From the NCBI GenBank assembly GCA_963730555.1, contig CAVSSS010000039.1, forward strand, positions 1 to 64,000: a stretch of DNA of 64,000 nucleotides, written 5' to 3'. This document shows, one piece after another, positions 26,689 through 35,549 of the stretch (the first letter of the stretch is position 1; every line of letters starts with the position of its first letter). The notes under the pieces are model-generated. The model saw nothing but the letters and a program-made list of their open reading frames with translations, searched no databases and had not been told where the DNA came from. The DNA is from Roseiarcus sp963730555. GTDB lineage: Bacteria; Pseudomonadota; Alphaproteobacteria; Rhizobiales; Beijerinckiaceae. A program made the position numbers and the translations under genes.

Positions 26689-28005
26689 ATGAGTGTTTGT
26701 TACGTTTCTCGTCGCCATGCGCTTGCAGGCTTGGCGTTCGGCCTCGCTGCGCTCGCTCGCGCGCCCGCGATCGCCGAGGGCGACATCTATGTGCACGCGG
26801 GCGCCAATTTCAAACCGGTGACCATCGCCGTGACGCCATTCGCGGGCGAAGAGGCAGGCGAGAAGATCAGCGGCGTTGTGTCCTCGGATTTCGCCCGCTC
26901 GATCTTCCTTCTGCCGCTCAATCCGACCAACTTTCCCGAAACGATCGCGAATCCTGACGCGGCGCCCAACCTGGAGGCTTGGAAGACGGCCGCCGCGCAA
27001 TTCGTGCTGACCGGACGGGTGCTCCATCAGGACGCGGGTCATGTCACCGCGCAATTCCGTTTGTGGGACACCGCGACCGGCGAGCAGGTGGCCGGTCAAC
27101 AATACTCGACCGACGCTGCGAATGCGCGCCGGGTCGCGCACATGATCGCCGACGCGGTGTTCTCGCGCGTGACGGGCGAGAAAGGATTTTTCGATTCCCG
27201 GATCGTCTACGTCGATGAGACGGGTCCGAAGGAGAAGCGCCGCAAGCGGCTCGCGGTCATGGACATGGACGGCGCGAACCTCAAATATCTTGACGGCGGC
27301 AAGGAGCTTGTCGTTACTCCCCGCTTCTCGCCTTCCGCCCAGCAACTCGCCTATATGTCGTTCGGCGACGGCGACCCAAAGGTCACCCTGCTCAACCTCG
27401 ATACCGGACAGCGCGAGGCGGTCGGCAATTTTCCTGGCATGACTTTCGCGCCGCGGTTCTCTCCCGACGGTCAACAGATCGTGCTGTCCCTCTCCGACGG
27501 CGCAAGCACCAACCTCTACTCGATGGACCTGCGCTCGCGCGCCACCACTCGCCTCACCGACGGTTCGGCGATCGACACCTCGCCGACCTATTCGCCTGAC
27601 GGCTCGCAGCTCGCATTTGAATCCGACCGGGGCGGCTCGCAGCAGATCTATGTGATGAGCGCAACTGGCGGTCCGGCCAAGCGCATTTCATTTGGCGAAG
27701 GCCATTACTCGACGCCGGTCTGGTCGCCCCGCGGCGACCTGATCGCGTTCACCCGCATCAAAAGCGGCTCGTTCGGCATCGGCGTGATGAAGCCGGACGG
27801 CTCGGGCGAGCGGATCCTGGTCGAGGGCTTCCATAACGAGGGGCCCACCTTCGCCCCGAACGGTCTCTACCTCATGTTCTTCCGCGACGCCGGGGGCTCT
27901 GGCGGCCCAAAGCTCTACATGACCGACATTTTTGGTCATGCTGAATTCCTGGTGCCGACTCCCAATTACGGCAGCGATCCCTCCTGGGGTCCGCTGATCC
28001 AATAA
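26689..28005 (+). CDS. tolB: Tol-Pal periplasmic protein TolB
   Basis: Periplasmic beta-propeller protein that regulates Pal binding. 438 residues. It has a Tat-like or Sec signal (VSRRHALAGLAFGLAALARA), the N-terminal domain ITIAVTPFAGEEAGEKI-like region with DFARSIFLLPLNP, and repeated WD40-like blades: RFSPSAQQLAYMSF, RFSPDGQQIVLSLSDG, TYSPDGSQLAFESDRGGSQQ, VWSPRGDLIAFTR and TFAPNGLYLMFFRD, ending NYGSDPSWGPL. The ATG at 26689 precedes the signal; the longer frame from 26596 is a shadow. No pal gene follows: the next gene converges from the minus strand. Confidence 0.95.
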   Translation: MSVCYVSRRHALAGLAFGLAALARAPAIAEGDIYVHAGANFKPVTIAVTPFAGEEAGEKISGVVSSDFARSIFLLPLNPTNFPETIANPDAAPNLEAWKTAAAQFVLTGRVLHQDAGHVTAQFRLWDTATGEQVAGQQYSTDAANARRVAHMIADAVFSRVTGEKGFFDSRIVYVDETGPKEKRRKRLAVMDMDGANLKYLDGGKELVVTPRFSPSAQQLAYMSFGDGDPKVTLLNLDTGQREAVGNFPGMTFAPRFSPDGQQIVLSLSDGASTNLYSMDLRSRATTRLTDGSAIDTSPTYSPDGSQLAFESDRGGSQQIYVMSATGGPAKRISFGEGHYSTPVWSPRGDLIAFTRIKSGSFGIGVMKPDGSGERILVEGFHNEGPTFAPNGLYLMFFRDAGGSGGPKLYMTDIFGHAEFLVPTPNYGSDPSWGPLIQ

Positions 28006-28048
28006 CGCTGGATCCAAATTCCCAAACTCAACCGGGCCGCCATCTCGG

Positions 28049-28993
28049 CTAGCCATTCGATGCGTTGGGATCGCCGGGCCCTTTTCCTTCTCGAAGGAAA
28101 TCGATCGCATCCAGGAAAATGCAGACGAACCGCACGGCAGGGTTCTTTGTCACCTCCGGGTTCAAAGGACCTTCGATCGGCGCTTCATGGGCTGGGTCGC
28201 GCTCGATCGCCTTGCGATAAAAACGCCATGTCGCGTGGCCAAGCACGGGCATGACGACGGCCAAGCCGAAGAACAGCGGCAGCGAGCCGAGGACCAACGC
28301 CGACGCCACGATCAGACCCCAAAGCGCGACGCCGAGCGGATTGGCGCGCGTCACTCGCAACGAAGCCTCGAGCGCCGGCACAAGGCCGAGGTCGCGATCG
28401 AGCATCAGCGGGAATGAGACGACGCTGATCGCGAGCGCAAGCGCGGCGAAGCAGAAGCCGACCAGCACGCCGACGACGATCAACATCCCTCCGCGATCCG
28501 TGGTCAGGACGTCGCGAAGAAACGAGGTCGCGGAGGCGGGCGGATTAGGCCCGTAGATCCAGACATAGATCAGCTCAGCGGCGAAGATCCAGGCGGCGAA
28601 GATCGCAAGCAGCAGCAGGCCGAATGCGAGAATCGACGGCAGCGCTGGCGAGCGAAGCACCGTGAAGGCGTCGCGCCCCCTGACGGAAAGCCCGCGTTCA
28701 CGCCGGCGGCTCATCTCGTAGAGACCGATTGCGACGAACGGCCCAATCAGGGCAAAGCCGGCAGCGAGCGGAAACGCGAGGTGCAGCGCGTTGCCGAATG
28801 ACGTCATCGCGAAAAGCGCAATTCCCGCGACGGCGTAGAACAGGCCGACGAACACGGGATAGGTGGGCATCGCGAAGAAATCGTCGACCCCCTCCTTGAG
28901 CGCGGAGAAGCAGTCATTCCCGGTGAGACGCCGCACTCGTGGCGTCGCGCCAACGGCCTCTGGCCCGAAATAGACGTGGAAAGCGGAAGTCAC
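28049..28993 (-). CDS. DUF2189 family integral membrane protein
   Basis: 314 residues with about six membrane segments, function unknown. DUF2189 features: RRLTGNDCFSALKEGVDDFF before PVFVGLFYAVAGIALFAMTS, PLAAGFALIGPFVAIGLYEM followed by SRRRERG, then LIVVGVLVGFCFAALALAIS, SVVSFPLMLDRDLGLVPALE and RANPLGVALWGLIVASALVL. Proteins of this family are common in Alphaproteobacteria. It converges on tolB (43 bases between stops) and is upstream-separated by 158 bases from the FTR1 gene on the same strand. Confidence 0.85.
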   Translation of the reverse strand: MTSAFHVYFGPEAVGATPRVRRLTGNDCFSALKEGVDDFFAMPTYPVFVGLFYAVAGIALFAMTSFGNALHLAFPLAAGFALIGPFVAIGLYEMSRRRERGLSVRGRDAFTVLRSPALPSILAFGLLLLAIFAAWIFAAELIYVWIYGPNPPASATSFLRDVLTTDRGGMLIVVGVLVGFCFAALALAISVVSFPLMLDRDLGLVPALEASLRVTRANPLGVALWGLIVASALVLGSLPLFFGLAVVMPVLGHATWRFYRKAIERDPAHEAPIEGPLNPEVTKNPAVRFVCIFLDAIDFLREGKGPGDPNASNG

Positions 28994-29151
28994 AGGGATC
29001 CTCCTTCATGGCGCCTGTGCCGACCGATATTTCGGGCGTCAGCCTGGAGGACCGCAACGTCGCGAAATCTCGCGCCGACTGATTTGGCCCAAACATACGC
29101 TCGATCGCGAAATTTGTCACTCGCGATCGGAAAGGGAGCGAGCGGGCGCTC

Positions 29152-29994
29152 TCACCCGGCGGGCGCCTGCTTCGCCTTTGCAGCCGGCGCGCGCCGGGAC
29201 CCGATCGTCTTTGTGAGAGCAATGATCACGGCGAGCGTCAAAACATAGACAACAACCTGCAGCACCGAGGGCTGGTCGGAATAGCCGATCAGCGTGTGCA
29301 ACACGCGCCCGAACAGACTCGTATCGGAGAGGATGGCGGACGTGTCCCAGGCGGTCTGGCTCAGCATCGTCAAAACGCCGGCTTGCTGAAGGAAAAGCAC
29401 CGCCTGCGCCGCGAGACCTGCGGCAAGCAAGCTGATGAGCGCGGTCGTGACTGCGAACAGGCACCGCTGCGGGATCGCGACGAGACCGAGATAGGTCAGC
29501 GCCGTCACGCCGATGCCGGCGGCAAGCCCAAGAAGCGAGCCGATGACGAGCTCGATGGCCGTTGACCCTCCAGCCGCGACGAGGCCATACATGAAGAGCG
29601 CAACCTCGGAGCCTTCGCGCATTACCGCGACGGCGCAGACGATTCCAAGCGCGAAGATCGATTGCGAGCCGGATCGCACCGCTTCGCCCACCCGCTTGAC
29701 GTCGGCGGCGAGTTCGCGGCCATGGCTCGCCATCCAGACGTTGTGCCAAGTCAGCATCACGACGGCGATGAGAAGTATCGAGGCGTTGAAGATCTCCTGG
29801 CCGATCCCCGCCAGGGCCTCGCCGATCGCCCCTGCAAAAGCCGCCACAAGCGACGCGCCGACGACGCCTGCCAGGACGCCCGCCGCGATCGCGAGCCGGC
29901 TGCCCCGGAGCCCTCGCGTCACCGCCAGCACGATGCCGACGATAAGCCCGGCCTCGATGACCTCGCGAAAGACGATGATGAGGGCGCCAAGCAT
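29152..29994 (-). CDS. FTR1-family high-affinity iron permease
   Basis: Inner-membrane iron permease, 280 residues, seven hydrophobic segments. The two REXXE iron-binding motifs are visible: IIVFREVIEAG near the N-terminus (about residues 9-13) and VAVMREGSEVALF in the fourth segment. This is the EfeU/FtrC type. It follows the cupredoxin gene by 35 bases on the same strand, so they form an operon (29152-30371) that should respond to iron through the boxes at 30607-30637. No ferroxidase or EfeB peroxidase gene is adjacent. Confidence 0.9.
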   Translation of the reverse strand: MLGALIIVFREVIEAGLIVGIVLAVTRGLRGSRLAIAAGVLAGVVGASLVAAFAGAIGEALAGIGQEIFNASILLIAVVMLTWHNVWMASHGRELAADVKRVGEAVRSGSQSIFALGIVCAVAVMREGSEVALFMYGLVAAGGSTAIELVIGSLLGLAAGIGVTALTYLGLVAIPQRCLFAVTTALISLLAAGLAAQAVLFLQQAGVLTMLSQTAWDTSAILSDTSLFGRVLHTLIGYSDQPSVLQVVVYVLTLAVIIALTKTIGSRRAPAAKAKQAPAG

Positions 29995-30029
29995 CCTCAG
30001 GCCTTAAATGACGCGCGTAGGCAAGCCAA

Positions 30030-30371
30030 TCATTGTGTCACCAAAAACCCTTCGGTCGTGGATTCGTGGTAGTCGTCGAAAAAGCGGTAGCGGCCCGCCG
30101 GCAGCGCTCGCACCTGCACGCTGATCTTGCCGCCGCCCGGCACAACTTTTTCGACCCGCAACGCCTTGCTTTCGAATTCCGCGGGGGTCTTATCCTGATT
30201 CTCCACTTCGATGACGATCGGCTTGCCCGCAGGCGCGCTCGGCTCGGCGGGCGAGAATTTATGATCCTTGAGCGTCACGCTTATTTTCGTGGCCTCATCC
30301 GCGACGGCGAGAGGGGCGCTCATCCCGATGGCGATCGCCAGGCCGAAACCTACCGCTGAAGCAGCCCGCAT
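30030..30371 (-). CDS. Periplasmic cupredoxin-like protein of the FTR1 iron-uptake operon
   Basis: 113 residues. A signal peptide (MRAASAVGFGLAIAIGMSAP, cleaved near AVADEA) is followed by a cupredoxin-like domain similar to the N-terminal domain of EfeO: KISVTLKDHKFSPAEPSAPA, IVIEVENQDKTPAEFESKAL, VVPGGGKISVQVRALPAGRY and FFDDYHESTTEGFLV. It likely captures or oxidises iron/copper for the FTR1 permease. The ATG at 30371 is chosen over the open frame to 30590 because it starts the signal peptide. The gene has a 236-base leader to the iron boxes. Confidence 0.85.
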   Translation of the reverse strand: MRAASAVGFGLAIAIGMSAPLAVADEATKISVTLKDHKFSPAEPSAPAGKPIVIEVENQDKTPAEFESKALRVEKVVPGGGKISVQVRALPAGRYRFFDDYHESTTEGFLVTQ

Positions 30372-30606
30372 ATTTATCACTTTTGCTCTCCATGTCGCTG
30401 CGGGAAACTCGCCTGCGAACTTCAGGTTGCCGCGTTCCTCGAGGCTGTTCCTCGGATCAACGCCGAGGTTTCGATCCGCAGGAAGGTGACCCGTATTAGA
30501 TTGCGTCCCCGCCACCACGATGTGGGCGCTGAACGGAATGTGAAACGCCGCAACCAGCCGCACAGCTAACACTCGAACCTTTCTTGCCAAAGGCGCCGGC
30601 CAGAAA

Positions 30607-30637
30607 TTGAAATGATTTCAATTTGGAATCATTCCAA
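30607..30637 (-). promoter_or_regulatory. Tandem Irr-type iron control elements (ICE)
   Basis: Two adjacent near-palindromes of the form TTn-rrr-n3-yyy-nAA: TTGAAATGATTTCAA (30607-30621) and TTGGAATCATTCCAA (30623-30637). The second fits the known Irr box pattern TTnGAAnnnTTCnAA exactly and is close to TTTAGAAnnnTTCTAAA. They lie upstream of the cupredoxin-FTR1 operon, the kind of target Irr controls in Hyphomicrobiales. Distance to the start codon is about 236 bases, so the transcription start must lie between. Confidence 0.6.
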
Positions 30638-30859
30638 TCTGATTTGGTGGCGACCGTTTCGCGGGCCCCGTCGCGGCCGGGCGAATGCGCCGCCGTCAGG
30701 CGCTGCGCGGCGATCTCGATCGACAGTTCGACGGCCCGTCGGCTTGCGCCGTCTTTCAGCTCAGCAACAAACCGCGGCCTCTCGCACGAAATTGTTAGCC
30801 CCGGGGCGAAAAAACCCTTGCACTGGCGCACGATTCGCACAAATAGTCATCTTGCCCAA

Positions 30860-31339
30860 TACGCACGTGCCTGTGGTCGTGTGTCGGTCGGCGGGGATCT
30901 GGACAAGAGGCCAGTTAACCGCCCTTGGAAGGCCGGCAGCCGGAGGCGAACCGGCGTACCCCGCCCAACGGGGGACGCGACTTGAAGCAACGACGGACCG
31001 GGCTTTTTTGGTCTCTGTCGGCCCTCCAAAGGTCGGCGCCCAAAGAGGCTTGTCTATCTTTGCCGGGCGTGCGGACGGGACACACTTCCTCGTCCAAACG
31101 ATGGCTTCGATCGCCTAAGGCCCACTAGCCTTTGGTGCGTCTTGGCCACGGCGTAGCCGCTGACCGCTGAAAGCGGTCCGTCGATGGCTTTCTCAAAGCC
31201 TGTCGCCGGATTCGCGTAAGCGGTCGCGTCGGCGGGTCAACGACTGCGCATCGCGTCTCCAACGCGCGGGGGCGCGCAAGTCGCATCGCCGGCGAATCCT
31301 TCATGTTTCCAGGCGCGGAGCCATCCGCGCGCTTGGGGG
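30860..31339 (+). ncRNA. Putative speF-type leader RNA upstream of ornithine decarboxylase
   Basis: A gene-free ~480-base region rich in hairpins lies directly before the decarboxylase. Examples: GACCGCT-GAA-AGCGGTC (31162-31178), CTGG...CCAG (30899-30914), GACC...GGTC around a six-T run (30996-31013), and CGCGCGGGGGCGCGC (31263-31277). Alphaproteobacterial ornithine decarboxylase genes are known to carry a long conserved leader (the speF motif), so position and structure fit; I cannot run a covariance search. Boundaries are estimates. Confidence 0.5.
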
Positions 31340-31348
31340 ATGCCGCTC

Positions 31349-32479
31349 ATGACGGATCGTATCAAGGACTTCCTCGCCAGCAACCATGACGACGGCCCGC
31401 GACTGGTCGTCGATCTCGACGTCGTGCGCGAGAATTATCTGGGCTTCGCCAGCGCCCTGCCCGACACGCGCGTGTTCTATGCGGTCAAGGCGAATCCGGC
31501 TCAAGAGATTCTCGATCTCTTGTCTCGGCTCGGCTCGTGCTTCGACACTGCCTCGGTCGGCGAGATCGAGCAGACGCTGGCCGCTGGAGCGACCCCCGAC
31601 CGCATCAGCTTCGGCAACACGATCAAGAAGGAGAAGGACATCGCCCGCGCCTATGCGCTCGGGGTCCGCCTCTTCGCCGTGGATTGCGTGGCCGAGGTTG
31701 AAAAGATCGCGCGCGCCGCGCCGGGAGCGAAAGTGTTCTGCCGCATCCTCTGCGACGGCGTGGGCGCGGAATGGCCGCTGTCGCGCAAGTTCGGCTGTGC
31801 GCCCGACATGGCGGCGAATGTGCTCGAGCGCGCGCACGCGCTTGGACTTGTCGCGCACGGACTCTCGTTCCATGTCGGCTCGCAGCAGCCCAATCCGCGC
31901 ATCTGGGACGGGGCTCTGAAGGCCTCGGCCGCGATCTTCCGCGACCTTGCCGAGCGGGGCGTTCAGCTCGCCATGATCAACCTCGGCGGCGGCTTTCCGA
32001 CCCGCTATTTGAAGGACGTGCCCTCGATCAAGACCTACGGGCAAACGATCTTCCGCGCCTTGCGCCGGCACTTCGGCAACCAGATTCCGGAGACGATCAT
32101 CGAGCCCGGCCGGGGCATGGTCGGCAATGCCGGGATCATCGAGGCCGAGGTGGTGCTGATCTCGAAGAAGTCGAGCGAGGATAAGCAGCGCTGGGTCTAT
32201 CTCGACATTGGCAGGTTCAACGGCCTCGCCGAAACGCAGGACGAGATGATCCGCTATCCGATCCGCACGGAATACGACGACGATCCGCTTGGCCCTTGCG
32301 TCATCGCGGGGCCGAGTTGCGACTCGGTCGACGTGTTGTACGAGAAGGAGCCCTACCTGCTGCCGGTCTCGCTCGAGATCGGCGCCAAGGTCATGATCGA
32401 GGGAACGGGCGCCTATACGACGACTTATTCCTCGGTCGGCTTCAACGGCTTCCCGCCGCTCAAGTCTTATGTAATCTAA
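31349..32479 (+). CDS. Ornithine (lysine) decarboxylase, group IV PLP fold
   Basis: Makes putrescine (or cadaverine) from ornithine (or lysine) with PLP in a TIM-barrel fold. 376 residues from the ATG at 31349, which has GGGGG 9 bases before it. Motifs: PLP lysine in VFYAVKANPAQEILDLL (K at about residue 50), FDTASVGEIEQTL, ISFGNTIKK, HGLSFHVGSQQPNP, INLGGGFPTRY, IIEPGRGMVGNAG, GPSCDSVDVLYE (active-site Cys-Asp) and GAYTTTYSSVGFNGF. It matches the eukaryote-like, alphaproteobacterial ornithine decarboxylases. It is probably controlled by the leader upstream. Confidence 0.93.
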   Translation: MTDRIKDFLASNHDDGPRLVVDLDVVRENYLGFASALPDTRVFYAVKANPAQEILDLLSRLGSCFDTASVGEIEQTLAAGATPDRISFGNTIKKEKDIARAYALGVRLFAVDCVAEVEKIARAAPGAKVFCRILCDGVGAEWPLSRKFGCAPDMAANVLERAHALGLVAHGLSFHVGSQQPNPRIWDGALKASAAIFRDLAERGVQLAMINLGGGFPTRYLKDVPSIKTYGQTIFRALRRHFGNQIPETIIEPGRGMVGNAGIIEAEVVLISKKSSEDKQRWVYLDIGRFNGLAETQDEMIRYPIRTEYDDDPLGPCVIAGPSCDSVDVLYEKEPYLLPVSLEIGAKVMIEGTGAYTTTYSSVGFNGFPPLKSYVI

Positions 32480-32486
32480 GACGCTT

Positions 32487-32520
32487 TGGAGCCGCGCTCG
32501 CTTGAGCGATCGCGGCTCCA
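32487..32520 (+). terminator. Hairpin after the ornithine decarboxylase gene
   Basis: Perfect 10-bp stem TGGAGCCGCG (32487-32496) / CGCGGCTCCA (32511-32520) with a 14-base loop that itself contains CGCT/AGCG. It starts 8 bases after the stop. No T-tract follows (CCCGAGG), so it may stabilise the mRNA end or work with other factors rather than be a classical terminator. Confidence 0.6.
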
Positions 32521-32557
32521 TCCCGAGGCCTGGGCAAGCGGAGCAAGGGGATCTCCC

Positions 32558-33159
32558 GTGAAGCGCACTTTCGCGGCAGCCGTCATTACATCCCTGGCGT
32601 TTCCGATCTCGAGCGGCTCAGCGTTCGCCGCTCCCGAAACGAGCGAAACCTTCCAGTTCAACTATCCGGGATGGCAGAACTCTCTCGGATTCTCGGGGTC
32701 TTTTACCGGGACGCCGGAGACCAATGGAACGTTCGGGCTGGCCGATATCTCCAATTTCAGCGCGGAGTTGGACGGCTTTAGCGACGAGCCGATCCTGTTT
32801 AGCAGGTCCGACCTTTTGGCGTTTCAGTACAATCCCGGGCTTGCGCCGAGTTCCTCCCTCACCTTCATTCTCCCCATTGAGGGGCCAGTTTTTCTGTGCG
32901 TTGGCGTGTTAGCGTTCAACCAGCGCGATTGCGATCCAAACGACCTCACTCCCCCCAACGCGACAGGCGTCATCTCGCTCCTCGATGCGCCATATTACAC
33001 CGACCAGACGCCGCGCATCACCCCTTCAATTTCCGCCAGCGCCCCCGAGCCGCGACATGGGTGATGCTGATCGCCGGACTGGCTGTGCTGGGACTTGTTC
33101 GGGCGGGCGACCTTCGCGCTTGGCGGTATAAGAAGATGACGCCGGCTGAGCCTGATTAA
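32558..33159 (+). CDS. PEP-CTERM sorted exported protein, frameshifted before the sorting tail
   Basis: About 200 residues after correction. Start GTG at 32558 (VKRTFAAAVITSLAFPISSG, a signal peptide, with AAGGGG upstream). The mature part is Ser/Thr/Pro/Gly-rich with no recognised domain (FQFNYPGWQNSLGFSGSF). The end reads APEPATWVMLIAGLAVLGLV and then Arg-rich residues: the PEP motif, a transmembrane helix and a basic tail of PEP-CTERM proteins, processed by an exosortase. A missing G near 33050-33053 puts this tail in another frame. This implies an exosortase gene elsewhere in the genome. Confidence 0.75.
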
Positions 33160-33309
33160 TCGCTACCGGACTCAAGCGCGCCAAGTCTGTCGCTTCGCCA
33201 GGTGAAGCTCGACCTCGTCATCCAACTGTCATCAGGCCATCCGACTCTGGGCGGACATTCTCTTCGCGGCGCCAGTCTTCATAATCGCTCTTTGGGAACA
33301 CCGACGTAT

Positions 33310-35415
33310 ATGAAACGCATGCTTCGCGGCGCGGCCACTCTCACGGCGATTGCGGCCTTGTCGCCACCCGCGCTCGCCGCATCGCTTCCGTTGGTTACGA
33401 CCCAACCCGATCCGCCGGCTGATGTAGCGCCTTATTTCGTCGCCGATTCAGACCCTCAGTGGGCCAGTTCCGACTGGTCGCCCGATGACATCGCGGCGAT
33501 CAAGCGAAAGATCAAATATGTATTCGTCATCTTCAACGAGAATCGCTCGTTCGATCATGAATATGGCACGCTTCCCGGCGTCAACGGCCTCTATTCCGAC
33601 GGCAAGAACCCGCGCGCGGCCGCCGACACGCCAGGATTTACCGAAAGCTACCTCGATACGAATACTGGCGAGACGGTGACGGTCCAGCCGTTCCGCGTCG
33701 GTCCTAAGCAGAACTCGACGATCAAGGATTCCACCGACCATTCTCATCCCGGCCTTGCCGCCAAGCTCGACGTGCAGAACGGGGTAGCAAAAATGGACAA
33801 GTTCGCTGAAGTCGAGTGGCGTCGCTACGCCCGCTCTGGAGGCGCCGCGCGCGAAGCGATGGGCAAGCAGTTTGCGCGCCTCGTCATGGCGCATATCGAC
33901 TGCGACACGATCCCGTTCTTCTGGCGCTACGCCAGCCGCTTCACCATCTTCGACAACAATTTCGCCACCGAAGACACGCCGTCAACGCCGAACGCGGTCG
34001 CAGTGCTCGGCGGCCAATCGGGCGAGACCCAGTGGGTGAAGCACCCGAGCGAGACGCAGGACGCTGCTCAGGACGGCTTCACCGGGCCGATCGGCGGCAC
34101 GATCAATGGCAAGACCTATTCGGGAATGGCGACCACGCAAGGCCCACCCCTGGTCGAGGACCCGCAGCCCTGGTGGGGTTCCGAGTTCGATAATACAGTC
34201 GTCGGTCGCGAACCGGCCGGGGCCCCGAAGGAATGGTATAATTCAAACAACATCGCCTCCAACCTCACCTTCGCGACGCTGCCGCTCACGTTCATGGGCG
34301 GATGGATCAACTGGTTCAGCGACCAGGATCGCAATCCGGCCTTCAATCTGCCGGACGTGACGAAGGACATTGCTTTCATCAGCGCACTTGGGCAGCCGCC
34401 CGTGCAATGGCGGTGGTACCAGAACGGCTACGACCACGAGCCGACTGACGCGGGAAGCGAAGCCTCCCACCAGAATTACGTCAGCCATCACAACGGCGCG
34501 CAATATTTCGGCAATATCGCCAACAATCCGGCCGAGCAGACCAATCTGCGCGGCGAAGGCGACTTCTTCTCTGACACGGCGAAGAACGTATTGCCCCGCA
34601 CCGGCGGCGTTTTCTACATCCGCGGCGGGTATTACAATCTCAGATATCCGCAAGAGTTGGCCGTCATCCAGAATCCGAACTACCCTGACAAAAACGGCCT
34701 CACCCCTACGGAGCTCGCGGCGATCAGAATAGCGAAGTCCGGCGACGACGATCACCCGAGCTATTCCGACAGCCAGCTCACGGAAGGCATGGTTGCACGC
34801 GTCATCAACGCCATCGCCGCAAATAAGGACATCTGGGAGCACAGCGCCATCGTCATCACCTATGATGAATCCGACGGCCTTTACGATCATGTCCCGCCGC
34901 GAATCCTGAGCTACGGTCCCGACGGGCTGCCTATTGCTCGTGGAATCCGGATTCCGCTTTTGCTCATCTCGCCTTACGCGCGCGTCCACGCCGTCTCGCA
35001 CGCCGAGGGCGATCACAACGCGATCATCGAGACGATCAACGCGCTCTTCGGTCTGCCGGCATTATCCGGCCTGCCGGATGAAAAGGAGGCGCTTCAAGCC
35101 GGCGATTCACCCAAGTTCAACGCCTTCGGGCCGACCGGCTTTGAGCAGAAGTATCTGGGTTCCCGCGATCAGGAGTCGCCCATAACCGCAAGCCTTCTGT
35201 CTGGCTTCGACAAGGCGCGGATCACCGGCGCGCTGTCGCCCTTGCCGGGCGCCTATGCGATGATTCCCGACGCCGACATCAACTCGTTTCCGCATTATGG
35301 CGGCAAGGGCTGCGCGGCGATCGGGGTCACGCCGGAGGACGTGCGGCAGGGTATCCCGAACGTAGTTCCCGAGGGGTTCAACTCCCTGCCCGCAACACTG
35401 CCGGCGTACAATTGA
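33310..35415 (+). CDS. Exported phosphoesterase (phospholipase C / acid phosphatase family)
   Basis: 701 residues with a signal peptide (MKRMLRGAATLTAIAALSPP ... ALAA). The phosphoesterase family (PF04185-type) signature is in IKYVFVIFNENRSFDHEYGT, followed by ATEDTPSTPNAVAVLGGQSG, and late metal-site segments AIVITYDESDGLYDHVPPR, RIPLLLISPYARVHAV and EGDHNAIIETINALFGLP. Such enzymes hydrolyse phosphate mono- or diesters in the periplasm or outside. The frame is open from 33202, but the signal peptide fixes the start at 33310. No frameshift. No neighbour explains its substrate. Confidence 0.88.
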   Translation: MKRMLRGAATLTAIAALSPPALAASLPLVTTQPDPPADVAPYFVADSDPQWASSDWSPDDIAAIKRKIKYVFVIFNENRSFDHEYGTLPGVNGLYSDGKNPRAAADTPGFTESYLDTNTGETVTVQPFRVGPKQNSTIKDSTDHSHPGLAAKLDVQNGVAKMDKFAEVEWRRYARSGGAAREAMGKQFARLVMAHIDCDTIPFFWRYASRFTIFDNNFATEDTPSTPNAVAVLGGQSGETQWVKHPSETQDAAQDGFTGPIGGTINGKTYSGMATTQGPPLVEDPQPWWGSEFDNTVVGREPAGAPKEWYNSNNIASNLTFATLPLTFMGGWINWFSDQDRNPAFNLPDVTKDIAFISALGQPPVQWRWYQNGYDHEPTDAGSEASHQNYVSHHNGAQYFGNIANNPAEQTNLRGEGDFFSDTAKNVLPRTGGVFYIRGGYYNLRYPQELAVIQNPNYPDKNGLTPTELAAIRIAKSGDDDHPSYSDSQLTEGMVARVINAIAANKDIWEHSAIVITYDESDGLYDHVPPRILSYGPDGLPIARGIRIPLLLISPYARVHAVSHAEGDHNAIIETINALFGLPALSGLPDEKEALQAGDSPKFNAFGPTGFEQKYLGSRDQESPITASLLSGFDKARITGALSPLPGAYAMIPDADINSFPHYGGKGCAAIGVTPEDVRQGIPNVVPEGFNSLPATLPAYN

Positions 35416-35437
35416 GCGACGACAGCACGCACTGGAG

Positions 35438-35549
35438 CATCCTTCGAGACGCGAGGCTTCGCCTCGCCCTCAGGATGAGGGTCAGTGTGAGCAGTCGCGC
35501 AGAAAGTCCTTGTCCTGAAGAGCGCACAAAGCGGGCGTCTCGAAGGACT
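35438..35549. repeat. REP/BIME-like palindromic element, copy 2
   Basis: Left unit 35438-35480 (CATCCTTCGAGACGCGAGGC ... CCTCAGGATGAGG, with an inner GAGG/CCTC stem) and inverted right unit 35513-35549 (TCCTGAAGAGCGC ... GCGTCTCGAAGGA). It is the same repeat family as at 19605 and 43547. It lies between the phosphoesterase stop and the next gene and probably overlaps the false N-terminus of that gene's open frame. Confidence 0.75.

Noticed and set aside
31301..32521. A 406-codon minus-strand frame opposite ornithine decarboxylase
   Set aside because: The plus strand has complete decarboxylase motifs; this frame is an antisense shadow.
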